From Manganitrophus sp963718695 (GTDB lineage Bacteria > Nitrospirota > Nitrospiria > SBBL01 > Manganitrophaceae): DNA of 64,000 bases. Shown here in pieces: positions 29,124 to 38,117 of the stretch. The notes under the pieces were generated by a model that searched no databases, had not been told where the DNA came from, and saw nothing but the letters and a program-made list of their open reading frames with translations. Both the position numbers and the translations under genes were made by a program. Each line of letters starts with the position of its first letter. Position 1 is the stretch's first letter. Location: positions 4,216,001 through 4,280,000 of the forward strand of contig OY970371.1 of the NCBI GenBank assembly GCA_963718695.1, given 5' to 3'.

Positions 29124-31184
29124 ATGTCGAAGCTGGCACGACTTCGTCTTTACAATTTCAAGGGGAAGCGGTCCGAGTGGGCGATCGCTCCCAAGATGCT
29201 CCTGGTCGGACCGAACGGGGCCGGCAAGAGCGCCTTGCTCCAGGCGGTCATGGTCGGCATTCTCGGATATGAGCCGCGCCTGGGCCGCACCCCGGCTTCA
29301 GTGGTTCAGCTTGCCTCCGGCCGGGAGATGTCGGTGGAAATCGAGACCGACGCAAAATTTATCTTCCACCGGACGTTTAAGCTCAGCCGGGGGGCGGTCT
29401 CGACCTCGATCTGGGTCTCGCCGCATCAAGGAGAGAGGAATCTGGCCGACGCCCACCGCCGGATCGCCGAGGAGGTCGGCGATTTCGCCGTCTCCTTCGA
29501 TTTGAATGCCTTTCTTTCCCTCTCCGATGCAAAGAAGCGGGCGTTCCTCTTCGGGCTTTCGCCGACGAAGGGGCTCGGATGGGAGAAAGCCCATCTGAAA
29601 AGCCGGCTGGTCCAAGCGGTCCGTGCTCCGGTCAGCTCCCTCACACTGCACGCCTGGATCGACAAGGCCTTCTCCCTCTGGTCGGAGAGCCACGATCTTC
29701 AGTCGAACTTCGATCGGATGCTGATCCATCTTAAGAAAGAGTTCTCCCTCTGGTCCCTCCGAAAGAAGGAAGGAATCGCTGCGGCGCGCCGGATGCTTCA
29801 CACGCGAAATCAGGAGCCGTTCGTTCCTTCCGAAGCGACCCGGACGACCCAACGCGAGATCGAAGAGATTCAAGAAAGGATCATCCTTATCCGGGAAGAG
29901 CTGGCCAAGGATGAGGCGCGTCGAAAATCGGCGGAAGCGCGGGGACGAGAAATCGAAGGCTTGCGATCACGTTTGACCGAGCGGGAGGCCGCCGCGGCCT
30001 CCGTTGAGAAGATCCAAACGCAGATTGCAGAACTGCGCGACCGTTCGTTTGATCGCGTGCCGCTGCAAGCGGAAAGAGGCCAGGTCGAGCAGGCGACGGC
30101 CGCCCTCTTTACCGAGATCGAGCAGGAGGAGAAGCGGTTCAATGAGCTGAAGATCGCATTGGAGATGGAGAAGAAAGGGCTCGATCGCGCCGAATCAATT
30201 CAAGGGACCTGTCCCGTGGTGGAAGGGATTCACTGTCCTGTCGATTTCACCCCGGTGATTGCGCAGGGACGGGATCGGCTCTCTGCGCAGGAGACGACGA
30301 TCAGCGAGGTCGAAGCGCTTCAATTGATGCGATGGCAGCGCTATCGGGAGTTGCAGGAGAGCCTCGGACGCCTTCAGGCGCGCGCTTCGTTGCTGGATCA
30401 AGAAGAGCGTGAAACGCAAAAACAGATCGCCGCTTGGGAGGAGATGCTCCACCGCGCCGGTCAAGGGGAGGAGAAGCAGGCGGAACTTTCGGAGAGCTTG
30501 GCCCGGCTGGAGGCGGAGGAGGCGGCCGACGGCGGTTATGCCGATCCCGCCGATCTGATCCTTCAAAAAGAAGGACTCGAGCGGCACCTGGAGGCGCTGA
30601 AGCGTCGTCTTGCCGAACAGGAGGAGCGGCGCTCCCTTTGGATTTCCTATCAGCAGAACCAGGTCGACCTGAAAAAGGCCGATGCGAATGTCGAGGCGCT
30701 GAAACAGCTAATTGTGGCCCTTGGCCCGAAGGGGCTCCAGGGGGAGATGATCAAGGAGATGATCCGGCCCTTCTCGAAGATCGTCAATGACCTGCTCCAC
30801 GCGATCGATCCTGAAAAAGAGTTGACCTTCCGCTTTCAAGATATCCGGGGAAATGAAATTTTCGAGATGGGGTGGAAGCGGGGGGAGAGCTTCATTCCGT
30901 TTGAAGCCCTCTCGACCGGCGAGCGGGTCCTCTTCTCCGCCGCGTTGATGACGGCGCTGATTCTTTTTCGCGAGCCGCGCTGCCGGCTGTTGCTGGTCGA
31001 TAATCTCGAGAGCGTCGACCTTCACCACCGCCGGCGCTTCATCGAGGCGCTCTGTGCCTTCGTCAATGAGGGGCACCTCGATCATTTCATCGTCGCGGGG
31101 GTGGAAGGAATTCCGCCGGGAGATGCCGCCAGGTTGGGAGTGAAGATGATTCAGATGGCCGAATCGGAAAAGGCTTCGGCGTAA
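29124..31184 (+). CDS. Rad50/SMC-like AAA ATPase
   Basis: A 686-aa ABC-type ATPase: Walker A LLVGPNGAGKSALLQAV at about residues 26-42, two long coiled-coil arms (about 235-350 and 400-530), and the C-terminal half with signature LSTGERVLFSAALMTAL (about 593-609) and Walker B RLLLVDNLESVD. The Walker B Glu after Asp is Asn. Between the coils, CPVVEGIHCPVDF (about 362-374) resembles a degenerate zinc hook rather than CxxC. Phage exonuclease-subunit-2 and SbcC/RecF-type proteins look like this. No SbcD-type nuclease or TOPRIM domain is seen in it or next to it. Ribosome site AAGGAGG lies in the end of the preceding gene. Confidence 0.8.
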   Translation: MSKLARLRLYNFKGKRSEWAIAPKMLLVGPNGAGKSALLQAVMVGILGYEPRLGRTPASVVQLASGREMSVEIETDAKFIFHRTFKLSRGAVSTSIWVSPHQGERNLADAHRRIAEEVGDFAVSFDLNAFLSLSDAKKRAFLFGLSPTKGLGWEKAHLKSRLVQAVRAPVSSLTLHAWIDKAFSLWSESHDLQSNFDRMLIHLKKEFSLWSLRKKEGIAAARRMLHTRNQEPFVPSEATRTTQREIEEIQERIILIREELAKDEARRKSAEARGREIEGLRSRLTEREAAAASVEKIQTQIAELRDRSFDRVPLQAERGQVEQATAALFTEIEQEEKRFNELKIALEMEKKGLDRAESIQGTCPVVEGIHCPVDFTPVIAQGRDRLSAQETTISEVEALQLMRWQRYRELQESLGRLQARASLLDQEERETQKQIAAWEEMLHRAGQGEEKQAELSESLARLEAEEAADGGYADPADLILQKEGLERHLEALKRRLAEQEERRSLWISYQQNQVDLKKADANVEALKQLIVALGPKGLQGEMIKEMIRPFSKIVNDLLHAIDPEKELTFRFQDIRGNEIFEMGWKRGESFIPFEALSTGERVLFSAALMTALILFREPRCRLLLVDNLESVDLHHRRRFIEALCAFVNEGHLDHFIVAGVEGIPPGDAARLGVKMIQMAESEKASA

Positions 31185-31189
31185 GAAAT

Positions 31190-31265
31190 AGCTTCCAGCG
31201 ATCAGATTTCAGCTTGAGGCAATTCAATCTTTAAGCTGACCGCTGAAAGCGGTCAGCTTCTTTTT
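31190..31265 (+). repeat. Palindromic intergenic repeat, copy 2
   Basis: Same family as 14851-14945 (see there). It starts five bases behind the ATPase stop and ends in the terminator stem, so the repeat may supply the terminator. Confidence 0.5.
31233..31265 (+). terminator. Strong Rho-independent terminator between the ATPase and the helicase
   Basis: Perfect 12-bp stem AAGCTGACCGCT (31233-31244)/AGCGGTCAGCTT (31248-31259), loop GAA, then CTTTTT. It should end the transcript of the two preceding genes and make the helicase at least partly independent. Confidence 0.85.
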
Positions 31266-31281
31266 CCCTTGGAAAGGACAG

Positions 31282-33114
31282 ATGAAACGAATCGATAATC
31301 TCAATGAAGCACAGCGCCGGGCGGTGGAGAGCCGCGCACAGGTGATCCTCGTCAATGCCGGCGCGGGAAGCGGGAAGACGGCGGTCTTAAGTCTCCGGTT
31401 GGTCCGGCTCCTCAAAGAGGGAATCTCCCCCTGGAATATGCTGGCGCTTACATTTACACGCCATGCGGCGGGGGAGATGCGTCGCCGGATCGAGGCGGAG
31501 GTCGGAGAGCAGCGTAAGCTGAGCCTTCTGACCTTCCATGCTTTTGCCGCCTCTTTGCTGGAGCGGTGGGGGGAAATTCTCGGCTATCGAAAGAACTTCT
31601 CCATCTACGATCAATCCGACCAGGTGGAGCTGCTCCGCGAAATTCTCGACGAGCTGGGGATCAAGCGCGACCCGGCGGATGTGGTCCGGGAGTTCCAGAC
31701 CGGCCGGTTTTTCCAGAGTGATCCCCTTTTTCGCGAGTACCAGCGCCGGCTGAAGGAAGGAAACGCTTTTGATTATCGCGGGCTGTTGCAGTCGGCCAAC
31801 CTGCTCCTTCGTGAGCACCCCGCCGTCCGAGAGACCTATCAATTGCGCTTCAGCCATCTTTTGGTCGATGAGGTGCAGGATACCGATTCGGATCAGTGGG
31901 AGATGATCAACCTGCTGCAGCCGGCGCATCTCTTCATGGCGGGGGATGATTATCAGAGCATCTACCGCTTTCGCGGGGCGAATATCGACCACATCCTCTC
32001 CTTCCCGAAGATGGTCCCCGAGGTGGAGGTCATTCGGCTTGAGCAGAATTATCGATCGACCGGTCCGATCGTCGAGGCGGCCAATCGCCTGATCGCCCAC
32101 AATCGATACCAGCTCGAAAAGCGGCTTCGGACCGATTGGGCCGGATCGGTCGCCGTCTCCGTGATGCAGGCCGACACCCCCGAGAAAGAGGCGGAGGCGG
32201 TGGCGACGATCATCAAACGCGATTATGGAAAGGCGGAGTGCCGTCCTTCCGACATGGCGATTCTCTATCGGACCCATGCGCAGGCGGTCCCGCTCGCCAA
32301 AGCGCTTCAACTCCGAAAGATCCCCTATCAGGTGGTGACCGCTTCCTTCTGGGAGAAAGAGGAGGTCCGGCATCTCTTGAGTTTCCTGATGATCCTCCAC
32401 AACCCGGGGGATGATTATCATTTAAAAAAGATTCTCCCGAAGGAGCGTTATTCTCCGGAGGTTCTCTCCTCGCTCAACCTCGAAGCGGCCCGCGCCGAGC
32501 GGCCTCTCTTCGATCTGCTTCCCGCCTCCTGGTTTAAAGAGCATCTTCTCGATCTTCAGGAGAAGCTCTCGAAGGGAGCGTATCCGACGGTATTGGATCT
32601 GGCGAAGGAGGTCGATCGCCGGTTTGAGTTCTCCGAACGTTACCGAAAAGAGGGTTATCCGCTGAAGGAGGCCCATCTTCTGAAGCTCTTCGAGAAGATT
32701 GCCCGTTGGCAGGCGGAGAATCAGGAAGACCACTCGCTCTCCGCCTTTCTGCGGTGGCAGTTTACCCGATCGGTCCAAGACGAGTTGCGGGATGAAGAGG
32801 ACTCCGTGAAGCTGCTGACGATCCATGCCGCCAAGGGATTGGAGTGGCCGACCGTCTTTCTCTGCGGCCTCGAACAGGGGCTCTTCCCGCTCCGGCCGGC
32901 GCTCTCCTCGGACGAAGAGTTGGAGGAAGAGCGGCGGTTGATGTATGTGGCGATCACCCGGGCGAAGGAGCGCCTCTACCTTCTCTGGTCGAAAGAGCGG
33001 ACCCGTTTCGGGCGGCCGGTTCGAAATAAGCCGAGCCAGTTCCTCACCGAAATGATCGGAACGATTCCTTCTCCGCAATCCGGTTCCGGGTCCGCTTCTC
33101 ACCTCGCCGATTAG
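31282..33114 (+). CDS. UvrD/Rep-family superfamily 1A DNA helicase
   Basis: ATP-dependent 3'-5' helicase. The 610-aa protein has the SF1A motifs: Q-motif LNEAQRRAVE, motif I VNAGAGSGKTAVL, Ia ALTFTRHAAGEMRRRI, II LLVDEVQDTDSDQW (DEVQ instead of the usual DEFQ/DEYQ), III FMAGDDYQSIYRFRGA, IV LEQNYRST, V LLTIHAAKGLEWPTVFL, VI RLMYVAITRAKERLYL. It is shorter than UvrD/PcrA (about 720 aa) and lacks their C-terminal extension. A ribosome site AAGGAC precedes ATG. The terminator before it argues against strict co-transcription with the Rad50-like gene. Confidence 0.92.
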   Translation: MKRIDNLNEAQRRAVESRAQVILVNAGAGSGKTAVLSLRLVRLLKEGISPWNMLALTFTRHAAGEMRRRIEAEVGEQRKLSLLTFHAFAASLLERWGEILGYRKNFSIYDQSDQVELLREILDELGIKRDPADVVREFQTGRFFQSDPLFREYQRRLKEGNAFDYRGLLQSANLLLREHPAVRETYQLRFSHLLVDEVQDTDSDQWEMINLLQPAHLFMAGDDYQSIYRFRGANIDHILSFPKMVPEVEVIRLEQNYRSTGPIVEAANRLIAHNRYQLEKRLRTDWAGSVAVSVMQADTPEKEAEAVATIIKRDYGKAECRPSDMAILYRTHAQAVPLAKALQLRKIPYQVVTASFWEKEEVRHLLSFLMILHNPGDDYHLKKILPKERYSPEVLSSLNLEAARAERPLFDLLPASWFKEHLLDLQEKLSKGAYPTVLDLAKEVDRRFEFSERYRKEGYPLKEAHLLKLFEKIARWQAENQEDHSLSAFLRWQFTRSVQDELRDEEDSVKLLTIHAAKGLEWPTVFLCGLEQGLFPLRPALSSDEELEEERRLMYVAITRAKERLYLLWSKERTRFGRPVRNKPSQFLTEMIGTIPSPQSGSGSASHLAD

Positions 33115-33122
33115 CGGGGACG

Positions 33123-33190
33123 GTAGGGGCGAGGCGGTGCCTCGCCCGTCCATTTGCCCAGGGCGACCCCGCGGGTCCTGTATGAATAAT
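33123..33190. repeat. REP-like palindrome, copy 2
   Basis: GTAGGGGC, 9-bp stem GGGCGAGGC (33127-33135)/GCCTCGCCC (33139-33147), then GGGCGACCCCGCGGGT. Related to 20043-20110. It lies just behind the helicase stop. Confidence 0.55.
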
Positions 33191-33261
33191 CGAATTATTC
33201 GAACGTTTCTCTTGCACGGTCCCGGCTCGTTCTCATAGAATGGTGGATGAGCGAGGAGACC

Positions 33262-34488
33262 ATGAAACGACCCTTCTTTTTAACCATCACTTTTTGCATT
33301 CTTTTCTCAGCATGTTCTTATTTCCCGATTCCTCAGGGGACGATTCCTGCCTCGACAGCGGCTCAGCGGATGCTTCAGGGGAGTTCAGAAAAGATCGTCT
33401 CGATCGTCGCGGGCTCGGGTCACCGCGGCCTGCAAAATGGGCCGGCGTCGCTGGCCCGATTCGCATGGCCGACCGGGATTGCGATTAACCGAAACGGAGA
33501 TCAATTTATCGCCGATTACGATAACCATGTCATCCGGAAAATCGATCGCTTCGGTTGGGTGACGACCTTTGCAGGGCAGGGGGTTCCCGGCTTTGCGGAT
33601 GGGGAGGCAAGGGAGGCGCTTTTTCACGGTCCCGATACGCTTGCGATTGATGAAAACGACAACCTCTATGTGGCCGATGCCGATAATTTCCGAATCCGAA
33701 AGATCACGCCGGATGGGGTCGTCTCAACGGTCGCCGGGAGCGGAAGGCGGGGCAATAAGGAGGGAGCGGCCGAGGAGGCGGAGTTTGTTTATCCGACCGG
33801 CGTGGCGGTGGCGCCGGACGGAAGTCTTTATGTGGCCGATCGGGGGGCGCATCGAATAAAACGGGTGACCCCGTCCGGCATCGTCATGATCGTCGCGGGG
33901 ACCGGCGAGCCGGGATATCACAACGGTCTTGCCTACTTTGCAAAATTTAATCAGCCGATGACGGTGGCCGCCGACAATGGCGGGAATGTCTACATCGCCG
34001 ACGCCGGATCGCACACCATCCGGCGGATCGGCTCGGACGGAATGGTCATCACGGTGGCCGGGTCGGGGGAGCCGGGCCATCAGGATGGGCTTCGAGAGGA
34101 GGCGCAGTTCTTCTGGCCGACCGGCCTGGTTGTCGATGTGGAGGGGAACTTGATTGTTTCAGATAGCAAAAACCATCGCATCCGGAAAATCCTCCTCCCG
34201 CAGGGGCGGGTGAGTACGTTGGCCGGGAATGGCCGGCCGGGCTTTATCGACGGGATGGGACTTTCGGCCGGATTTGATTTTCCGACGGGAATCGGGATTG
34301 ACATGGCTGGGAATATCTATATCGCCGACTCTGCAAACCATCGGATTCGGGCGATCCATCCGGGGATTCTCCGCGTCGGCCGTCACGCTAATGAAGCCTT
34401 TCACGGTTTATTCGTGCGCGCCGTCATCCCCGCGAAAGCGGGAATTCAGAAACCGCTTCCAATGCATCATGCACCGGATTCCCGATGA
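33262..34488 (+). CDS. NHL-repeat beta-propeller lipoprotein
   Basis: The 408-aa protein has a lipoprotein signal (KRPFFLTITFCILFSAC, lipobox LFSAC with Cys at residue 17) and then six NHL repeats of the type STVAGSGxxG..DGxxxxAxFxxPTGIAVDxxGNLYVADxxNHRIRKI, forming a propeller of about residues 45-380. Likely an outer- or inner-membrane-anchored periplasmic or surface binding protein. The last 20 or so residues (AVIPAKAGIQ...) are encoded by a dispersed palindrome, see 34421-34506. ATG at 33247 is an alternative start; 33262 gives a compact signal peptide and has GAGGAG just before it. Confidence 0.85.
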   Translation: MKRPFFLTITFCILFSACSYFPIPQGTIPASTAAQRMLQGSSEKIVSIVAGSGHRGLQNGPASLARFAWPTGIAINRNGDQFIADYDNHVIRKIDRFGWVTTFAGQGVPGFADGEAREALFHGPDTLAIDENDNLYVADADNFRIRKITPDGVVSTVAGSGRRGNKEGAAEEAEFVYPTGVAVAPDGSLYVADRGAHRIKRVTPSGIVMIVAGTGEPGYHNGLAYFAKFNQPMTVAADNGGNVYIADAGSHTIRRIGSDGMVITVAGSGEPGHQDGLREEAQFFWPTGLVVDVEGNLIVSDSKNHRIRKILLPQGRVSTLAGNGRPGFIDGMGLSAGFDFPTGIGIDMAGNIYIADSANHRIRAIHPGILRVGRHANEAFHGLFVRAVIPAKAGIQKPLPMHHAPDSR

Positions 34489-34506
34489 AACATCCGGGAA
34501 TGACGG
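34421..34506. repeat. Dispersed palindromic element (IPAKAGIQ type) forming the end of the NHL gene
   Basis: CCGTCATCCCCGCGAAAGCG at the left and CCGGGAATGACGG at the right are inverted; this is the common intergenic element whose translation reads VIPAKAGIQ. It contains the NHL stop (34486-34488) and comes to within nine bases of the convergent HD-GYP gene stop. Confidence 0.7.
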
Positions 34507-34514
34507 GGATAAAC

Positions 34515-35654
34515 TTAAAGATCGGCAAAGAGGGCCGACTTGAGAAGGATCCGATCGTGCTCTTCTTCGATCGTCTCGGTCAGCGCTTTTACGACCCTCG
34601 GATCGAACTGAACTCCCGAACAGTGATTGAGCTCCCCCACCGCCTCTTCTAAAGAGAGGACCTTCCTGTACTCGTAAGGATAATCGGAGACCATCGCATC
34701 AAACGCGTCGGCCACGGCAACGATCCGCGCCAGTAGGGGGATGTCCTCTCCGCCGATGCCGTCGGGATATCCTTTCCCGAGGTAATACTCATGGTGATGC
34801 CGGATCAAGGCGAGAACGTTGGGAGAGAGGTTCAGCGGGGCGACGAGGTTGATGCCGATTTCAGGATGTTTTTTGATCGCGTCCATCTCCTCGGGGGTAT
34901 ATTCCCCCGTCTTTTGGATCACCTGCGGGTCGATGCCGAGCTTCCCGATGTCGTGCATGTAGGCCCCGATTTGGAGCTCTTCTTTCTCCAGATCGGTCAG
35001 TCCGAGGTGTTGCCCGATCAGATAAGAATAGTAGTTGACGCGGCTGGAATGACCGTAGGCATACGGATCTCTTTTTTCGACCGTGTCGATGAGCGCCCGG
35101 ATGAAATCAAAATGGCTGACCCGCCGCTCCTCCTCGATCTCTTGTTCGGTTCTCTCGAACATCTTCTTGACGTTTTCAAGCAGGGAGCGATCTTCCTCCA
35201 GCAGCTTGATCCCTTGCGAGATCTCTTTTTTGACGCCGACCACTTCGCCGATCTTCAGCAGAAAGTCTTTTAGCTGATCGATTTGCCGCTTCTTGCCGGC
35301 GGCCCGATTGACGGCGGTCAGCACGTCCCCCATGTTAAAGGGTTTTAAAAGGTAAGAAGAGGCCCCCAAATGAAGCGCGTCGAGCGCCGTTTTGAATTCG
35401 CCGTACCCGGTGATGATAATGACCTCTACGTCGGCATGCAGCCGCTTGATCTCGCGGAGAACGTCGATCCCATGCTGGTCGGGGAGCCGGAGGTCGAGCG
35501 TCACGACATCGACCGGTCTTTCTTGCAGCACCTTCAGTCCTTTTTCTCCTGAGTCGACGGTGAGGACATCGAAGTAAGGAGAAAGGATCATTTCAAGCGA
35601 TTTTCTGGGACCGAGTTGATCTTCAACGATCAGAATCTGAGGACGTTTTGCCAT
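34515..35654 (-). CDS. Response regulator with HD-GYP c-di-GMP phosphodiesterase domain
   Basis: The 379-aa protein has an N-terminal receiver domain (ILIVEDQLGPRKS; phosphoacceptor in VVTLDLRLPDQHG near residue 51; Lys in YLLKPF), a coiled-coil linker (about 125-170), and an HD-GYP domain with HSSRVNYYS, the HD pair in GAYMHDIGKLGI, HPEIG, RHHHEYYLGKGYPDG and AVADAFDAMVSD. It should degrade c-di-GMP under control of a sensor kinase not in this window. ATG at 35654 follows AGGAGG; an upstream in-frame start is ignored. A PilZ protein and pilus ATPases nearby are possible downstream targets. Confidence 0.92.
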   Translation of the reverse strand: MAKRPQILIVEDQLGPRKSLEMILSPYFDVLTVDSGEKGLKVLQERPVDVVTLDLRLPDQHGIDVLREIKRLHADVEVIIITGYGEFKTALDALHLGASSYLLKPFNMGDVLTAVNRAAGKKRQIDQLKDFLLKIGEVVGVKKEISQGIKLLEEDRSLLENVKKMFERTEQEIEEERRVSHFDFIRALIDTVEKRDPYAYGHSSRVNYYSYLIGQHLGLTDLEKEELQIGAYMHDIGKLGIDPQVIQKTGEYTPEEMDAIKKHPEIGINLVAPLNLSPNVLALIRHHHEYYLGKGYPDGIGGEDIPLLARIVAVADAFDAMVSDYPYEYRKVLSLEEAVGELNHCSGVQFDPRVVKALTETIEEEHDRILLKSALFADL

Positions 35655-35880
35655 CTCGTTCCTCCTGGAAAAAGTGTTCAACGGTTCTGTTTCTCTATCG
35701 GTCTTTAGAGCAAATCCCAGACCGTCTCGATTCTTTGTAAAGAAGCGAGATCGACATAGATTTTATCCAAAAATTAATGAGAATCTGCACAAATTTGTTC
35801 TGTGGATGTGGCGTCGATGACAGGGTTCTACAAGAAGGTACGATGGTGGAATCGAGGGGGATCGAAGAAAAGTAAGGGGA

Positions 35881-36438
35881 TCAGTTCAGGTTCGGATCAA
35901 AGGGCATGGTGGCGTAAAAAGCCCAGTCCGGACCGAACCGCCGCATCATTTGCGGCCAGAGGAGGGCGGGGTCGGCATCAAAGATCAGCGCTGCATCGGC
36001 AGGGAGTGTTCGCCAGGCTCCGGACGCCATTTCCCCCTCCAATTGACCGGCGGCCCAGCCGGCATAGCCTAAGCAGCAACGGATCTCTCCGCCGGGGCCC
36101 AGCGCCCCCGGCAGTTTGAGTTCATCGAGATCTTTGGCCAGATAAACGTCTTTCAGGACGCCGTGATTCTCGAACGTCGCATCGCCCCGGCAGAGGATCA
36201 ACATTCCATTCTTCGCCACAGGGCCTCCGGCGTAAATCCATTCGCCGCCGGCCAACTTCGGGAAATCTTCGATTAAGGTCGAGACCGCCACTTCCGTCGG
36301 GCGATTGATGATCAATCCCAATGCCCCTTCCGGTCCATGCTCACACATCAGGACCACCGCCTGCCGGAAATTCGGATCGTTGAGAATCGGCATCGCAATC
36401 AGCAATTTTCCTTTAAGCGTCTCTATCGCCTGTTCCAT
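35881..36438 (-). CDS. YqgE/AlgH family protein
   Basis: The 185-aa product has the family start LKGKLLIAMPILNDPNFRQAVVLMCEHGPEGALGLIINRPTE with the conserved NRP, then YAGGPV, and GYAGWAAGQLEGEMASGAW. The molecular role is not settled; AlgH affects alginate regulation in Pseudomonas. It lies between the HD-GYP regulator and the GH57 enzyme, all minus strand. Confidence 0.9.
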   Translation of the reverse strand: MEQAIETLKGKLLIAMPILNDPNFRQAVVLMCEHGPEGALGLIINRPTEVAVSTLIEDFPKLAGGEWIYAGGPVAKNGMLILCRGDATFENHGVLKDVYLAKDLDELKLPGALGPGGEIRCCLGYAGWAAGQLEGEMASGAWRTLPADAALIFDADPALLWPQMMRRFGPDWAFYATMPFDPNLN

Positions 36439-36516
36439 GAAATCTCCGAATATCTGATCGATTCCAATATCAATATATTAACCGGACAACACCCGCTTCG
36501 CAAGCAGGGGGAACAC

Positions 36517-38103
36517 CTAAGCGCTCGCATAAAGACGATAGTCGATCTCCGGGAAGAGGTTGTCTTTTTCTTCAATCTCTTTGAGAAAAATCTCATGGAT
36601 CCGGTCCGAAGAAACCGCGTCATGCAGACGGGTGAATCGGGAAAGATGGTCATAGGTCCGCTTGATTGCATACGGAACGGAGGTTCCCGTTTTCATGATA
36701 AAGGCCCAGTCCGAGGCCTGTGCTAAGAGGAGCTCTCGCGCGGCTTGATTGAGGGCCCGCTTCTGAAGTCCCTGCGCCTGGGGGAAGCGTTCGGCCAGCG
36801 CCACCATCCGATCGGCCGCTTGATGAAGATGGCGATAGATCCAGTCATTGCTCCCTTCCAGCCAGACCTCGTTATATCCCTTCCATCCCCAGCTGCACAT
36901 CGGCGGGGTCGCCACCTGGTTCCTCGGATTTTCACGAAGATATTCGCCCGGCGTGGTGAGGCGGAAGATCTTCTGATCGTAAGCGCTCTTCCGGATGAAG
37001 AAGTCGATCCACTCCGGCCCTTCAAACCACCAATGTCCGAAGAGCTCGGCATCGTAGGGGGCGACGATGATCGGTTTTCGTCCCATGCTATCGCTGAGAT
37101 AGGCGATTTGCCGCTCCCGATTGAACATGAAATTTGCCGCATGCTCCGCCGCCCGGTCCATCGCCCATCCGCGATGATACGGTTCCTTATGATCGGTTTT
37201 TCCGGTAATGCGATAATATTTGATGCCGGTCGAAATACGGATGCCGCCGTCGTGGATGTAAGGCCGGACATAGTCGAGATCGAGGTCGAAGCCGATATCG
37301 CGATAAAAATCCCGGTAGACGAAATCGCCGGGATAGCCTTCCTCGGCGCTCCAGACCTGTTTGGATGACTCGACATCCCGTCCGAACGCCGCGACCTTCG
37401 CGCGGGTGTAAATCGGCGCGTAGAGGGCATACTTCGGTCGGGGAACCGCATGGAGAAGCCCATGGGAATCAACAATGAAATATTGAAGTCCGGAGGCTGC
37501 CAGGTGTTCCTCCAGTCCGGGGTAATAACCGCACTCCGGAAGCCAGATCCCGCGGGGACGCCGCCCGAAGTGGCGCTCATATTCCCGCGCGCCGATCTCG
37601 ACCTGCGCCCGCACGGCATTCGGGTTGACCGCCATCAGCGGAAGAAACCCATGCGTGGCCGCCAACGTCATCAACTCGACCGAGCCCTCTTCCTGGAAGG
37701 CGCGAAAGGCGGTGAGGAGATTCCGTCGATATCGATCGTTGAAGACCGAACGCGCTTCCCGAAACCGATCGAGATACATCCGGGCGGTCGAGTGAAACTC
37801 CGGCTGGCTCCGCGTCCGATGGACTTCCTTCTCCGCAAGCTCGATCAGCCGCTCGATGTGTTCCAAATAACGTCGCTGCAGAAGCGGATCGCTGAGCATG
37901 GCGGCCAGGGTCGGCGTGATGGAGAGGGTGATCCGAAACGGGACTCGATCCTGCAGCAGCCTCTCAAAGGTGGTGATGAAGGGGATGTACGTTTCGGTGA
38001 TCGCCTCAAAGAGCCAGTCCTCTTCGAGGAACTCCGGATATTCGGGATGACGCACGAAGGGAAGATGTGAATGGAGCACGAGAGAGAGAGATCCTTTTTC
38101 CAT
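36517..38103 (-). CDS. GH57 family 1,4-alpha-glucan branching enzyme-like protein (DUF1957)
   Basis: The 528-aa protein begins LSLVLHSHLPFVRHPE, GH57 motif 1. Motif 3, WLPECGYYPGLEEHL (about residues 194-208), carries the nucleophile Glu, and motif 4, PYDAELFGHWWFEGPEW (about 347-363), the acid Asp. GH57 branching enzymes of the Thermococcus/Thermus type share this length and the C-terminal DUF1957-like helices (SWGWKGYNEVWLEGSNDWIYRH). It should make alpha-1,6 branches in glycogen, matching glgA at 58 kb. The DUF4912 gene just upstream is a usual neighbour. Confidence 0.88.
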   Translation of the reverse strand: MEKGSLSLVLHSHLPFVRHPEYPEFLEEDWLFEAITETYIPFITTFERLLQDRVPFRITLSITPTLAAMLSDPLLQRRYLEHIERLIELAEKEVHRTRSQPEFHSTARMYLDRFREARSVFNDRYRRNLLTAFRAFQEEGSVELMTLAATHGFLPLMAVNPNAVRAQVEIGAREYERHFGRRPRGIWLPECGYYPGLEEHLAASGLQYFIVDSHGLLHAVPRPKYALYAPIYTRAKVAAFGRDVESSKQVWSAEEGYPGDFVYRDFYRDIGFDLDLDYVRPYIHDGGIRISTGIKYYRITGKTDHKEPYHRGWAMDRAAEHAANFMFNRERQIAYLSDSMGRKPIIVAPYDAELFGHWWFEGPEWIDFFIRKSAYDQKIFRLTTPGEYLRENPRNQVATPPMCSWGWKGYNEVWLEGSNDWIYRHLHQAADRMVALAERFPQAQGLQKRALNQAARELLLAQASDWAFIMKTGTSVPYAIKRTYDHLSRFTRLHDAVSSDRIHEIFLKEIEEKDNLFPEIDYRLYASA

Positions 38104-38117
38104 GGCAACCTCCTCAA

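Noticed and set aside
29124..33114. Gabija-type defence system (ATPase-nuclease plus UvrD helicase)
   Set aside because: The ATPase is a coiled-coil Rad50-like protein without a TOPRIM nuclease domain, and a strong terminator separates it from the helicase.
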